64,000 nt of DNA, taken from NCBI GenBank assembly GCA_963831705.1, contig CAWHRE010000010.1, forward strand, positions 744,001 to 808,000, given 5' to 3'. Positions 6,947-15,435 of the stretch are shown piece by piece. The notes under the pieces were generated by a model that ran no database searches, was not told the DNA's origin, and saw only the letters and a program-made list of their open reading frames with translations. Position numbers and translations under genes: made by a program. Each line of letters starts with the position of its first letter. Position 1 is the stretch's first letter. The stretch comes from DASQPR01 sp963831705. Its GTDB lineage: Bacteria > Actinomycetota > Actinomycetes > Mycobacteriales > Micromonosporaceae.

Positions 6947-9178
6947 ATGGCAGACAACGTGATCGCCCGCTGGTTCGCGGCGAAGGACCCTCGCCGGACC
7001 GCGCTCAAGCGAGCCGTACGGGCCGCGGTGGTGATCCCGATCAACTTCGCGATCGGCTCGGAATTGGTTGGTAACCCACAGGTCGCGACGTTGGCCGCGT
7101 TCGGTTCGTTCGCGCTGCTGCTGTTCGTCGAATTCCCGGGCAACCGCGCCTCGCGGGCCGCCGCCTACGGGATGGTCGCGATCACCGGCTTCGTCTTCGT
7201 CACGCTGGGCACGCTGGTCTCCCGGCCGGCGTGGCTCGCGGTAACGGCGATGGCGGTGGTCGGCTTCCTTGTGCTTTACGCGGGGGTGATCAGCTCGATC
7301 ATCGCGCTGGCGGGCCGGGCCGTGCTCCTGACGTTCATCCTGCCCGTCATGCTGCCCAGCGGTCCGCACGCGATCGCCCCCCGGCTCGAAGGATGGGCCA
7401 TCGCGTGCGCGGTCGCGATTCCGGCCGCGCTGTTCATCTGGCCACCCCAGGACCAGAACCAATTGCGGGTACGCGCAGCCGCCATGTGCCACGCGCTTGC
7501 GCACGCATTGGCGTTCGATCCGGCCGCAACCGACCACCCTGCGACGGAGTTGCCGAAGTCGGTTGCGGATCTGCGTGCCGCGTTCCGCGCATCCGCGTCG
7601 CGCCCCGTCGCTCTGAGTACCGGCAGCCGGTTGCTGATGCGACTGGTGGACGAGCTGGAGTGGCTGGCCACGACGGTCGGGAACCTGGACGCCGACGCCG
7701 AGGCTCCGGCCACCCGATCGGAGAGCGCCCAAGCTCTGCGACTCGCCGCCACCGAAGTGCTGCATTCCTGCGCGTACGTGCTGGAACACGATGGCCGCGG
7801 ACCGGATCGAAAGAAGTGCGCCCAGCTCGACGCGCAGATCGAGGAGCTCGCGAAGACCCGCCGTACCGTCTCCGAGGACACGCTCGCCGAGTTGCGTACG
7901 GCCTCGAACGCCGGGCAGAACACCGCGGGTGAATTCGACCGCCCGCTCTATGCGGCACATGAACTCGGCTACCTCGTCGACCGGACGGCACGGACCGTTT
8001 CGGTGATCGCCGCCGCAGATTCGCGCACCTGGATCGAGCGCCTCGTGGGCCGCTCGGTGAGCGCCGACGTTCTGAATGAGGCGTCGGCGGCCGAGCGCAT
8101 CGCGGTGGACAACTTCGATCGCCGCTCGGTCCCGCTGCAGAGCGCGATCCGGGGCGCCGCCGGCCTCGCCGTGGCTGTGCTGTTCGCCCGGATCACGAAC
8201 CAGCAGGAGGGTTTCTGGATCGTGCTGGGTGCGCTGTCGGTGCTCCGATCCAACGCGCTGTCCACCGGTGCGACGGCGCTGCGGGCGGTCGGCGGTACGG
8301 CGGTCGGCTTCGTGATCGGTGGCCTGCTGGTCGCGGCGATCGGGACGAACCTGACGGTGCTCTGGATTTTGCTGCCGATCGCGATCCTGTTCGCCGCATT
8401 CACTCCGGAGACGATCTCGTTCGCCGCCGGGCAGGCCGCGTTCACCGTGGTCGTCATCATCCTGTTCAACATCATCGCGCCGAACGGCTGGCGGATCGGC
8501 ATCCTGCGGATCGAGGACGTCGCGCTGGGCTGCTTCGCAAGCATTCTCGCCGGTGCGTTGTTCTGGCCGCGCGGCGCCGGAGCCACGCTAGGCACCGCGG
8601 TCGCCGATGCGTACTGGGCCGGGGCCGACCATGTTCGCAATGCCATCGACTACGTGACCGGGCGCAGCACCGAAAGCCCGGATATGCAGGGTCCGGCGAA
8701 GTCCAGCGGGCTGCGGATGGACACCGCGTTTCGGCAGTACCTGGCCGAGCGCGGCGCGAAGAACGTTCCTCTGGAGAGCTTGACCGCGCTGGCCAACGGC
8801 GCGACTCGGCTGCGACTGGCCGGCGACGCGATCGCGCAGCTCAACTCGATCGGTACGGCCGACCGGCTGGACCAGCCGGTCGATCTGCTGGTCGATCAGA
8901 CCGGCCACATCACGGACTGGTACCGGACGATCGGCGACATCCTGGCCGGCGGCCACAGCGCCGTTCCGAAGGTCGATTCGGTCGCCGCGAACGGATCGTT
9001 CCTCGACGTCATCCTGCCCGCGATCCACGGATGCGGCGATCCAACCCGAGCCGACATGGCCGAGCGGCTGCTGTGGTCCGGCCAGTACGTCGGCGACGTC
9101 AACCGCATGCGAGTCGAGCTCGTCAATCCGGTCGGGATGGTCCGGGAGATCCGCCAACGGGCCGCATGGCTCCGCTGA
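6947..9178 (+). CDS. FUSC family membrane protein (aromatic-acid-exporter-like)
   Basis: 743 residues with two membrane blocks. Residues about 20-165 hold several hydrophobic segments (FAIGSELVGNPQVATLAAFGSF, VGFLVLYAGVISSIIALAG, AIACAVAIPAALFIWPP). A cytosolic helical stretch follows, then a second membrane block at about 400-545 (LAVAVLFARITNQQEGFWIV, TVLWILLPIAILFAAF). This duplicated arrangement is that of fusaric acid resistance/AaeB-like proteins, proposed to export small organic acids. GGAGGA precedes the ATG by 7 nt. It stands alone downstream of the SDR; the substrate is not evident. Confidence 0.88.
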   Translation: MADNVIARWFAAKDPRRTALKRAVRAAVVIPINFAIGSELVGNPQVATLAAFGSFALLLFVEFPGNRASRAAAYGMVAITGFVFVTLGTLVSRPAWLAVTAMAVVGFLVLYAGVISSIIALAGRAVLLTFILPVMLPSGPHAIAPRLEGWAIACAVAIPAALFIWPPQDQNQLRVRAAAMCHALAHALAFDPAATDHPATELPKSVADLRAAFRASASRPVALSTGSRLLMRLVDELEWLATTVGNLDADAEAPATRSESAQALRLAATEVLHSCAYVLEHDGRGPDRKKCAQLDAQIEELAKTRRTVSEDTLAELRTASNAGQNTAGEFDRPLYAAHELGYLVDRTARTVSVIAAADSRTWIERLVGRSVSADVLNEASAAERIAVDNFDRRSVPLQSAIRGAAGLAVAVLFARITNQQEGFWIVLGALSVLRSNALSTGATALRAVGGTAVGFVIGGLLVAAIGTNLTVLWILLPIAILFAAFTPETISFAAGQAAFTVVVIILFNIIAPNGWRIGILRIEDVALGCFASILAGALFWPRGAGATLGTAVADAYWAGADHVRNAIDYVTGRSTESPDMQGPAKSSGLRMDTAFRQYLAERGAKNVPLESLTALANGATRLRLAGDAIAQLNSIGTADRLDQPVDLLVDQTGHITDWYRTIGDILAGGHSAVPKVDSVAANGSFLDVILPAIHGCGDPTRADMAERLLWSGQYVGDVNRMRVELVNPVGMVREIRQRAAWLR

Positions 9179-9279
9179 GAGCCCGATCAGACTGCCCCAA
9201 CGGACCCTGTGCGGCGGCTGAGAACATCGCCTACGATGAGCCACCTCATCGAACCCCATCGACGCGCACGGGAACTCAC

Positions 9280-9735
9280 ATGCCGGCCGTCGACCAGATC
9301 GCCGAAACCCGGTCGAAGCGCGTCGTCCTCGAAGCCAGGCGGTTTCGCTGGCGCATCCTCGGCGCTGCGGCCCTCGCTTACCCCGCCATCGCGGCGGGCA
9401 TCATCGGTGCAGCGTTACTGGTTGACGCGTACCACGCGTCACCCGACTCGGCGGGCGGGTTCGTCACCGGTGAGGGCTTCATCGGAGCCTTGGCGCCGCT
9501 TGCACTCGCACTCTTCCGGCCGGCGTGGATCACGTCGCCGGTCCTCGCGGTGGGCTGGGCCGCCGAGGGCGTCGTCATCGGAATCACCGTCCATGACAGC
9601 GGGTCACCGACGAATGACCACGCCGTCTCGATGGCGGGTTGGCTGGTGTTCTTTTTCGTCATCGGCCTGGTCACGTTCTGGCCATGGCGTACGCGCACGC
9701 AGACGGCGGCAAGCCGGACCGAGTCGCAGCCGTAG
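9280..9735 (+). CDS. Small integral membrane protein, 151 aa
   Basis: Not recognised. Four hydrophobic segments are visible: ILGAAALAYPAIAAGIIGAALL (about 25-46), FIGALAPLALALF (about 67-79), ITSPVLAVGWAAEGVVIGI (about 84-102) and MAGWLVFFFVIGLVTFWPW (about 119-137), giving a four-helix protein with a positively charged N-terminus (KRVVLEARRFRWR). The C-terminal tail is Arg/Thr/Ser-rich. The ATG at 9280 is chosen because the longer frame runs through the FUSC gene. A hairpin follows the stop. Confidence 0.72.
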   Translation: MPAVDQIAETRSKRVVLEARRFRWRILGAAALAYPAIAAGIIGAALLVDAYHASPDSAGGFVTGEGFIGALAPLALALFRPAWITSPVLAVGWAAEGVVIGITVHDSGSPTNDHAVSMAGWLVFFFVIGLVTFWPWRTRTQTAASRTESQP

Positions 9736-9757
9736 GCGACCAACTGGGCAAAAGGGG

Positions 9758-9788
9758 GTTGGGGCGACCGAGCGGCAGTCGCCCCAAC
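9758..9788. terminator. Hairpin between convergent genes
   Basis: Perfect 11-bp stem GTTGGGGCGAC/GTCGCCCCAAC with a 9-nt loop, placed between the stop of the small membrane protein (9735) and the stop of the convergent oxidoreductase (9793). Probably a shared terminator; there is no strong T tract. Confidence 0.55.
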
Positions 9789-9792
9789 ACAC

Positions 9793-10857
9793 TCACCGTA
9801 GCCGGGCGCGTTCGTACTGTCTCGCCCAGTACACGTCGTCGCCCAATTCATCGGCGGCTCGCTGCGGCCACGACGGCTCTCGCAGCAGCGCCCGGGCCAG
9901 GAACACGGCGTCGGCCGAGCCGTCGGCGAGGATCGTTTCGGCCTGCTGGGGTTCGGTAATCAGCCCTACCGCGCCGACCGGAAGTCCGCTGACCTCACGC
10001 ACCGTACGAGCGAACGGCACCTGGTAGCCCGGACCGACCGCGATCTTCTGATCCGGTGAGTTGCCTCCGCTCGACACGTCGATCAGGTCAACACCACGGC
10101 CTTTCAGGTCGCGTGCCACCTCGGCAACCTCATCGACGGTCAGGCCGCCGTCCACCCAGTCGGTCGCGCTGAGGCGTACCAGTAGGGGTTTGTCGTCCGG
10201 CCAGACGGCTCGCACCGCGTCGACCACCTCGCGCAACAGGCGGCTGCGGCCGTTGAGGTCTCCCCCGTACGCATCCGCGCGCTGATTCGACACCGGCGAC
10301 AGGAACTCGTGCAGGAGGTAGCCGTGTGCGCCGTGGATCTCGATCACGTCGTAGCCCGCGGTCAGCGCACGGCTCGCCGCGTCCGCCCACGCCCGGACGA
10401 GCTCCTGGATGTCCGCGATGCTCAGCTCCTTGGGCTGCGCGTAGTCGCCGAACGCAACCGGCGATGGTCCGACCGTCGCCCAGCCGCCCTCGTCCGCCGG
10501 TACCGAACCGGATCCGGTCCACGGCACCCGGGTCGATGCCTTTCGACCGGCGTGCGCGAGCTGGACGCCCGGAACGGCACCCTGCTGCCGAATGAACGCG
10601 TTGATCCGCTGGTAGTCAGCCGCCTGAGCATCGGTCCAGATGCCCGCATCCGACGGCGAGATCCGGCCCTCCGCGGTCACCGCGGTGGCTTCCGCGAGGA
10701 CCAGGCCGGCGCCGCCTCGGGCGATGCCGCCGAGGTGAACGAGGTGCCAGTCGGTCGGATGGCCATCCACGGACGAGTACTGGCACATCGGCGAAGCCCA
10801 GATCCGATTGCGGAACGTGGCCCCGCGCAACGTCAAAGATTCAAAAAGTCGACTCAC
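9793..10857 (-). CDS. NADH:flavin oxidoreductase, old yellow enzyme (YqjM-like)
   Basis: 354 residues from a GTG start (protein begins SRLFESLTLRG after the initiator). FMN-dependent ene-reductase that reduces activated C=C bonds with NAD(P)H. The thermophilic-like (YqjM) subclass marks are present: Cys25 and Tyr27 in SPMCQYSS, HAGRK, HGAHGYLLHEFLSP with the substrate-binding His pair, SNQRADAYGG, and the phosphate-binding GLITEPQQAE...ADAVFLARALL. The physiological substrate is unknown. It converges with 9280-9735 and is divergent from gap (about 185 bp). Confidence 0.94.
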   Translation of the reverse strand: MSRLFESLTLRGATFRNRIWASPMCQYSSVDGHPTDWHLVHLGGIARGGAGLVLAEATAVTAEGRISPSDAGIWTDAQAADYQRINAFIRQQGAVPGVQLAHAGRKASTRVPWTGSGSVPADEGGWATVGPSPVAFGDYAQPKELSIADIQELVRAWADAASRALTAGYDVIEIHGAHGYLLHEFLSPVSNQRADAYGGDLNGRSRLLREVVDAVRAVWPDDKPLLVRLSATDWVDGGLTVDEVAEVARDLKGRGVDLIDVSSGGNSPDQKIAVGPGYQVPFARTVREVSGLPVGAVGLITEPQQAETILADGSADAVFLARALLREPSWPQRAADELGDDVYWARQYERARLR

Positions 10858-11041
10858 ACTCCGAGCCAACACCCCGCACCCGGAACACCTTCCCGTGCGC
10901 GTCCGCAACTTCACGGACGTGAACTTGCGGTGGGCGGGGATGGCGGGGTAACAGAGCGGTAACGCGGTGGGCTAGCGTGGTTGGTGACAAAACGCGCCAC
11001 CAACGACGGCGGCCTTCACGCAACGTGCTTTAGGAGCCAAC

Positions 11042-12037
11042 GTGTCCAACATCGCCATTGTCGGATTCGGCCGCATCGGCCGCTCCGTCGTCAAGGCGGG
11101 CCTCACCGCGAACCTGTTCGAGCCGTCCGTCATCGTCGACATCGCCGGCGCCCCGGAATTCGCCGCGCTGTTCGCGGTCGACACCAACTACGGACGCTGG
11201 CACGAGCCGGTCTCCTCGACCGCGGACTCGATCACGATCGGCGGCCGGACGGTCAAGTACTTCAACGCGAAAGAGTCGGTGCCGCGCTGGGACGAGTTGG
11301 GCGTCGACCTCGTGGTCGACTGCACCGGGCGGGCCACCACGCGGGCCGGTGCACAGGCGCACCTCGACAATGGCGCGAAGCGCGTCCTGATCAGCGGCCC
11401 AAGCAAGTCGAAGGACGACTGCGACGCGTTCCTGCTGCCGGGGATCAACCTGGACACGTACGACGCGAGCAAGCACCACGTCGTTTCGATGGCCAGCTGC
11501 ACGACGAACGCACTGGCGCCGCTGGTCAAGGTGCTGCGCGAGACGGTCGGCATCCGGGACGGTTTCTTCTCCACGGTGCACGCGTACACGAACACGCAGT
11601 CGCTGACCGACCAGCCGATGAAGGATCGCCGCGACTCGTGGGCAGCGGCGGAGAACCTGATTCCGTCGTCGTCGGGTGCCGCCAAGGCGCTCAAGTTCCT
11701 CTGGCCGGATCTGGACATCACCGGCAAGGCGTACCGGATCCCGGTCCGTACCGGCAGCATCGTCGAACTCAACATCCGTTCGGAGCGCCCGACCAGCGTG
11801 GAGGAGCTGAACGCGGCGTTCCAGACGGCCGCAGACAGTGCCGAGCTCAAGGGCATCTTCACGGTGCTCACCGACGAGTGGGCATCGTCGCGGATCGTCG
11901 GCGAGACGGCGTCGTCGCTGCTGGATGCGCCTCTGACGGCCGTACAGAATGGTGATCTTGTTTCGGTTGCGGCTTGGTATGACAACGAGTCCGGCTTCTC
12001 GATGCGTCTCGCGGAGACCGCCGCCGTAATGGCTTGA
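11042..12037 (+). CDS. gap: Glyceraldehyde-3-phosphate dehydrogenase, type I
   Basis: 331 residues, GTG start with GGAG 5 nt upstream. NAD-binding VGFGRIGRS at the N-terminus, DTNYGRWH, catalytic Cys153 in SMASCTTNALAPL, the His in FFSTVHAYTNTQ, and IPVRTGSIVELN. It oxidises glyceraldehyde 3-phosphate to 1,3-bisphosphoglycerate in glycolysis. The usual C-terminal WYDNEWGYS is WYDNESGFS here, so Trp and Tyr next to the conserved Asn/Glu are replaced, and the chain ends early at AAVMA. That may mark a second or specialised GAPDH rather than the main glycolytic one, but the catalytic core is intact. Confidence 0.93.
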   Translation: MSNIAIVGFGRIGRSVVKAGLTANLFEPSVIVDIAGAPEFAALFAVDTNYGRWHEPVSSTADSITIGGRTVKYFNAKESVPRWDELGVDLVVDCTGRATTRAGAQAHLDNGAKRVLISGPSKSKDDCDAFLLPGINLDTYDASKHHVVSMASCTTNALAPLVKVLRETVGIRDGFFSTVHAYTNTQSLTDQPMKDRRDSWAAAENLIPSSSGAAKALKFLWPDLDITGKAYRIPVRTGSIVELNIRSERPTSVEELNAAFQTAADSAELKGIFTVLTDEWASSRIVGETASSLLDAPLTAVQNGDLVSVAAWYDNESGFSMRLAETAAVMA

Positions 12038-12049
12038 TTTTCGCTCCTG

Positions 12050-12090
12050 ATTCGGGTGGCTGCCCTTGGGGCGGCCGCCCGAATTTTCTT
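12050..12090 (+). terminator. Rho-independent terminator of gap
   Basis: 15-bp stem (12050-12064 with 12070-12084, two G-U pairs) with 5-nt loop CTTGG, followed by TTTTCTTTGG. Begins 13 bp after the gap stop. Confidence 0.8.
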
Positions 12091-12112
12091 TGGCTTGACC
12101 GATGCGCCTATC

Positions 12113-12130
12113 ATTTGCTTCACTGCAAAT
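12113..12130. promoter_or_regulatory. Inverted repeat upstream of the SpoIIE operon
   Basis: ATTTGC-N6-GCAAAT, perfect 6-bp arms, 27 bp before the ATG of the phosphatase gene in a locally AT-rich stretch. Possible operator or part of a promoter; the binding protein is unknown. Confidence 0.4.
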
Positions 12131-12157
12131 AATTCGGTCAACACCGTAGGAGCTCAC

Positions 12158-13342
12158 ATGCCGGAGTCGCTTCGAGAGTCGATGCGAAGCGCTGACCCGG
12201 ACCGGCTGATCAACGCGGTGGCGACGTACGTCGAGACGACCGTTCCGGGTTGCCGGGTGGACGTGCTGCTCGCCGATTACCGGATCTCCGGATTGTGGCC
12301 GGTACTGGGCGAGAAGCATGTGGCCGAGGGCTCACTCAGCACGAAATCCGCCGCCGCCCGCGCCTTCGCCAGCCAGGAGACCGTGCTCGACGACATCGAT
12401 GGCGGGTTCCGGGCGCTCATCCCGATCAGCGTCTGGTCGGAGCGGGTCGGTGTGCTCGTGGTCGAATTCGACTCGGACACCGGCAGGCGTTATCTGGGCG
12501 CGCTCGAAGACATCGCGGACGAATTGGCCGTCGCGGTCCTCGCCGCGGATCGAGCCACCGATCGCTATCGTCGCGCTCGCCGCCGCGGCCGCCTGACCAT
12601 GGCCGCCGAAATGCAGTGGGAGTTGCTGCCCGGCCGGGCGCTCGGCGGATCGAACTTCCGGCTGGCCGGCCAACTCGAGCCGGCGTACGCGGTGTGCGGT
12701 GACCACTTCGACTGGTCGCTGAACGGCGATCGGCTGACGCTCACCGCGCTCAACGGTGACGGCAACGGCATCCCGGCGACGCTCCTGACCGTCGTTGCGG
12801 TGAACGCGATGCGCAACGCGCGCCGGTCCGGAGCCAACCTCGTCGAGCAGGCGGAGCTCGCGTCGGACGCGGTGTTCAGCCTGCACGGCGGGCGCCGCCA
12901 CGTTGCCACTCTGCTGCTCGACATCGATCTCACGAACGGCGAAGTACAGCTGATCGATGCCGGCTCGCCGAAGCTCCTACGCATGCGCGGTACGCAGGTC
13001 AGCTCGATCGATGTCGACCACCAGCTCCCGCTCGGCATGTTCGCCGACACCCGGTACGCGCCTCAGCGCGTCGTGATCGAGCCCGGCGACCGCCTGTTCG
13101 TGGTCAGCGATGGCGTCCACGCGGCGGCGTTCGAAGGCGCGCCGCAGTTCGGCGAGCGGGGCCTGATCAGCGCGGTACGCGCGACTCGCATGCAACCTCC
13201 GGCCGAGGCGGTCGGCAGCCTGATGCTCGCGTTGCACGAATACCACGACGGGCACGACCTCGCGGACGACGCGGTGATCGTCTGCTTCGACTGGCTCGGT
13301 GGCCCCGGCCTGGTTACGACCGGAAACAGGGTACGCGGATGA
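12158..13342 (+). CDS. SpoIIE/RsbU-type PP2C serine phosphatase
   Basis: 394 residues. The first 160 or so look like a GAF-type sensor (VLLADYRISGLWPV, ALIPISVWSERVGVLVVEF). The rest is a SpoIIE PP2C domain: MAAEMQWELLP, AVCGDHFDWSL holding a metal-binding Asp, LNGDGNGIPATLL, IDAGSPKLL, GDRLFVVSDGVHAAA and the final DDAVIVCF. These proteins dephosphorylate STAS anti-sigma antagonists in partner-switching circuits. Such a STAS protein is encoded two genes downstream. The ATG follows TAGGAG; the open frame further upstream runs through the gap terminator and is not used. Its stop overlaps the MarR start (ATGA). Confidence 0.86.
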   Translation: MPESLRESMRSADPDRLINAVATYVETTVPGCRVDVLLADYRISGLWPVLGEKHVAEGSLSTKSAAARAFASQETVLDDIDGGFRALIPISVWSERVGVLVVEFDSDTGRRYLGALEDIADELAVAVLAADRATDRYRRARRRGRLTMAAEMQWELLPGRALGGSNFRLAGQLEPAYAVCGDHFDWSLNGDRLTLTALNGDGNGIPATLLTVVAVNAMRNARRSGANLVEQAELASDAVFSLHGGRRHVATLLLDIDLTNGEVQLIDAGSPKLLRMRGTQVSSIDVDHQLPLGMFADTRYAPQRVVIEPGDRLFVVSDGVHAAAFEGAPQFGERGLISAVRATRMQPPAEAVGSLMLALHEYHDGHDLADDAVIVCFDWLGGPGLVTTGNRVRG

Positions 13343-13812
13343 GCCTCGCCGATCTTGCGGCATCGATCGAAGCCGCAGCCGAGTCGCTCGCCAGTGTGCT
13401 CGACCCGGCACGATGCGAGCAACTGGCCCCGGTGTCGCCGGCCCAGTTGCGGGTGCTGCTGCTCCTACAGGCGAAGCCCTGGCTCAACGTGAACGGCTTG
13501 GCCGATGCGCTGCAGGTCGGGCCGTCGTCGGCGAGCCGTCTGTGCGATCGGCTGGAGGCGCTGGGTCTGATCAGCCGGGTTCCCGATCCCCGCGATCGGC
13601 GTGAGATGCAGCTGCCACTGACTCCCGACGCGGAAGCCATGCTGGGTGAACTCAGCGCGTACCGGCGACGGGCGCTGGAGACCGTGCTGGCGGAGATGCC
13701 GCCCGCCGTACGCGAGGAGTTGGGGCGCTCGCTCACCGTGTTTCGCAGCGCGGTCGAGTCGTTGGCCGAACCGGCCGCGGCACCCGTGCCGCGACTCCAG
13801 AGATCGGCTTGA
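13339..13812 (+). CDS. MarR family transcriptional regulator
   Basis: 157 residues. Winged helix-turn-helix at about 35-105: SPAQLRVLLLLQAKPWLNVNGLADALQVGPSSASRLCDRLEALGLI, then the wing SRVPDPRDRREMQLPLT typical of MarR. It sits between the SpoIIE phosphatase (4-bp overlap) and the STAS gene (3-bp gap), so the three are one transcript. A DNA-binding protein inside a partner-switching operon suggests it may regulate the operon or be the output itself. No ligand can be named. Confidence 0.9.
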   Translation: MSLADLAASIEAAAESLASVLDPARCEQLAPVSPAQLRVLLLLQAKPWLNVNGLADALQVGPSSASRLCDRLEALGLISRVPDPRDRREMQLPLTPDAEAMLGELSAYRRRALETVLAEMPPAVREELGRSLTVFRSAVESLAEPAAAPVPRLQRSA

Positions 13813-13815
13813 AGA

Positions 13816-14151
13816 GTGATCGAAATGACGCTCGACGAATCGATCGCGACGCTGTCCGTCAGCGGCGACCTGGACCTGGCCAGTCGTCCGCTTCTGATCG
13901 CGGCGATCGACGAGGCTCTTGACCATGCCGCGGCACGCGGGCTCGTCATCGACCTCGCCGCGACGACATTCCTGGACTGCGCGGGCATCGGCGCTCTGGT
14001 CCACGGACGCAATCTGGCGACCGAACGTGGCCTCTGTTACGAGATTCGCAACGCGACCGGCCTGCCCTTCAAGCTCCTCAAGCTGACCGGTGTGCTGGAT
14101 CCGCCATCGTGTTCGCCGACGGAAGATCCAGCACACATCAGGCCTAGCTGA
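13816..14151 (+). CDS. STAS domain anti-sigma factor antagonist-like protein
   Basis: 111 residues from a GTG start. STAS fold: TLDESIATLSVSGDLDLASRP, then LVIDLAATTFLDCAGIGALV, then the FKLLKLTGVLD helix. In RsbV/SpoIIAA the loop is D-S-[ST]-G and the Ser is phosphorylated. Here it is D-C-A-G, so the phosphorylatable Ser is a Cys. The variant occurs in other actinobacterial STAS proteins as far as I recall, but implies a modified switch. No RsbW-type kinase is encoded nearby. The last 20 codons overlap an inverted repeat. Confidence 0.88.
   Translation: MIEMTLDESIATLSVSGDLDLASRPLLIAAIDEALDHAAARGLVIDLAATTFLDCAGIGALVHGRNLATERGLCYEIRNATGLPFKLLKLTGVLDPPSCSPTEDPAHIRPS
14090..14136. terminator. 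Inverted repeat at the end of the STAS gene
   Basis: Perfect 12-bp arms GTGTGCTGGATC/GATCCAGCACAC around 23 nt. It lies inside the last codons of the STAS gene and 8 bp before the stop of the convergent thiolase. It could end transcription from either side; there is no T tract. Confidence 0.4.
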
Positions 14152-15364
14152 GGCGCTCGATCACCATCGCCATGCCCTGGCCGCCGCCGACGCACATGGT
14201 CTCCAGGCCGAACTGCTTGTCGTGCCACTGCAGCGAGTTGATCAGCGTGGTCGTGATGCGAGCGCCGGTCATGCCGAAGGGGTGACCGACCGCGATCGCG
14301 CCGCCGTTCACGTTGAGCTTCTCCAGCGGGATGCCGAGATCCTTGTACGACGGGATGACCTGTGCCGCGAACGCTTCGTTGATCTCGACCAGATCGATGT
14401 CGTCGATGGTCAGACCGGCCAGCGCGAGCGCTTTACGGGACGCCTCGACCGGGCCGAGGCCCATGATCTCCGGCGACAATCCGGAGACGCCGGTCGACAC
14501 CACCCGGGCGAGCGGCGTCAAGCCGAGTTCCGCAGCCTTTCGGTCGGACATGACCACCAGCGCCGCCGCGCCGTCGTTCAGTGGGCAGCAGTTACCCGCG
14601 GTGACTCGGCCATCCGGCCGGAACACCGGCTTCAGGCCGGACACGCCTTCGATCGAGACGCCGGCTCGCGGACCGTCGTCGGCCGATACGACCGAACCGT
14701 CGGGCAGCGTCACCGGTGTGATCTCGCGTGCCCAGAAACCGGAGTTGATCTGCGCTTCCGCCAGATTCTGCGACCGTACGCCGAACTCGTCCATCTCTTC
14801 GCGGCTGACGTTCTTGACGCGCGCCAGGTTCTCCGCCGTCTGCCCCATCGAAATGTAGATATCCGGGACGTTGCCATCGAGCCGCGGATCGGTCCACGTG
14901 TCCGCGCCGGACTCGGCGACCGCCGACGTACGGGCTTCGGCGTCGGCGAAGTACGGGTTCCGGGTGTCGGGCCAGGAGTCCGAGCTGCCCATTCCGAAAC
15001 GGGACACGGTCTCCACGCCCGCCGAGATCAGCACGTCCGCCTCGCCGGCCTTGATCGCGTGGAGTGCCATCCGCGTGGTCTGGAGGCTGGACGAGCAGTA
15101 CCGCGTGATCGTGCAACCGGGCAGGTGATCCATGCCGAGTTTGACCGCCACCACGCGGCCCATGTTGAAGCCCTGCTCACCGCCGGGCAGCCCGCAGCCG
15201 AGCATCAAATCCTCGATCAGGGCCGGGTCGAGCTGCGGCACCTTGTCGAGCGCGGCTCGAACGATCTGCGCGGTCAGGTCATCGGGGCGGATCGACGTGA
15301 GCGAGCCTTTGCCGGCCCGGCCGATCGGAGAGCGTGCGGTCGCGACGATTACGGCCTCTGGCAT
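14144..15364 (-). CDS. Acetyl-CoA acetyltransferase / 3-ketoacyl-CoA thiolase
   Basis: 406 residues. Thiolase fold with nucleophile Cys90 in RYCSSSLQ, the His of NEAFAAQ-VNGGAIAVGHPFGMTGAR, and the second active-site Cys in MCVGGGQGMAMV. It cleaves 3-ketoacyl-CoA to acetyl-CoA, the last step of beta-oxidation, or runs in reverse. Divergent from a TetR gene, with a palindromic operator between the two starts, and next to a FadE5-type dehydrogenase. The three together look like a fatty-acid oxidation locus; chain-length preference cannot be read from sequence. Confidence 0.95.
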   Translation of the reverse strand: MPEAVIVATARSPIGRAGKGSLTSIRPDDLTAQIVRAALDKVPQLDPALIEDLMLGCGLPGGEQGFNMGRVVAVKLGMDHLPGCTITRYCSSSLQTTRMALHAIKAGEADVLISAGVETVSRFGMGSSDSWPDTRNPYFADAEARTSAVAESGADTWTDPRLDGNVPDIYISMGQTAENLARVKNVSREEMDEFGVRSQNLAEAQINSGFWAREITPVTLPDGSVVSADDGPRAGVSIEGVSGLKPVFRPDGRVTAGNCCPLNDGAAALVVMSDRKAAELGLTPLARVVSTGVSGLSPEIMGLGPVEASRKALALAGLTIDDIDLVEINEAFAAQVIPSYKDLGIPLEKLNVNGGAIAVGHPFGMTGARITTTLINSLQWHDKQFGLETMCVGGGQGMAMVIERLS

Positions 15365-15391
15365 GGCTGAATCCCTTCCCTGTTTTACTGA

Positions 15392-15407
15392 CTAAGCGCT
15401 TGCTTAG
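15392..15407. promoter_or_regulatory. Palindromic operator between thiolase and TetR
   Basis: CTAAGCGCTTGCTTAG: CTAAGC/GCTTAG arms with a 4-bp spacer. It lies 28 bp upstream of the thiolase start and just before the TetR coding region, so it probably controls both directions. Confidence 0.65.
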
Positions 15408-15435
15408 GATGCCTACCGTGTGGCACGGTGTCAAC

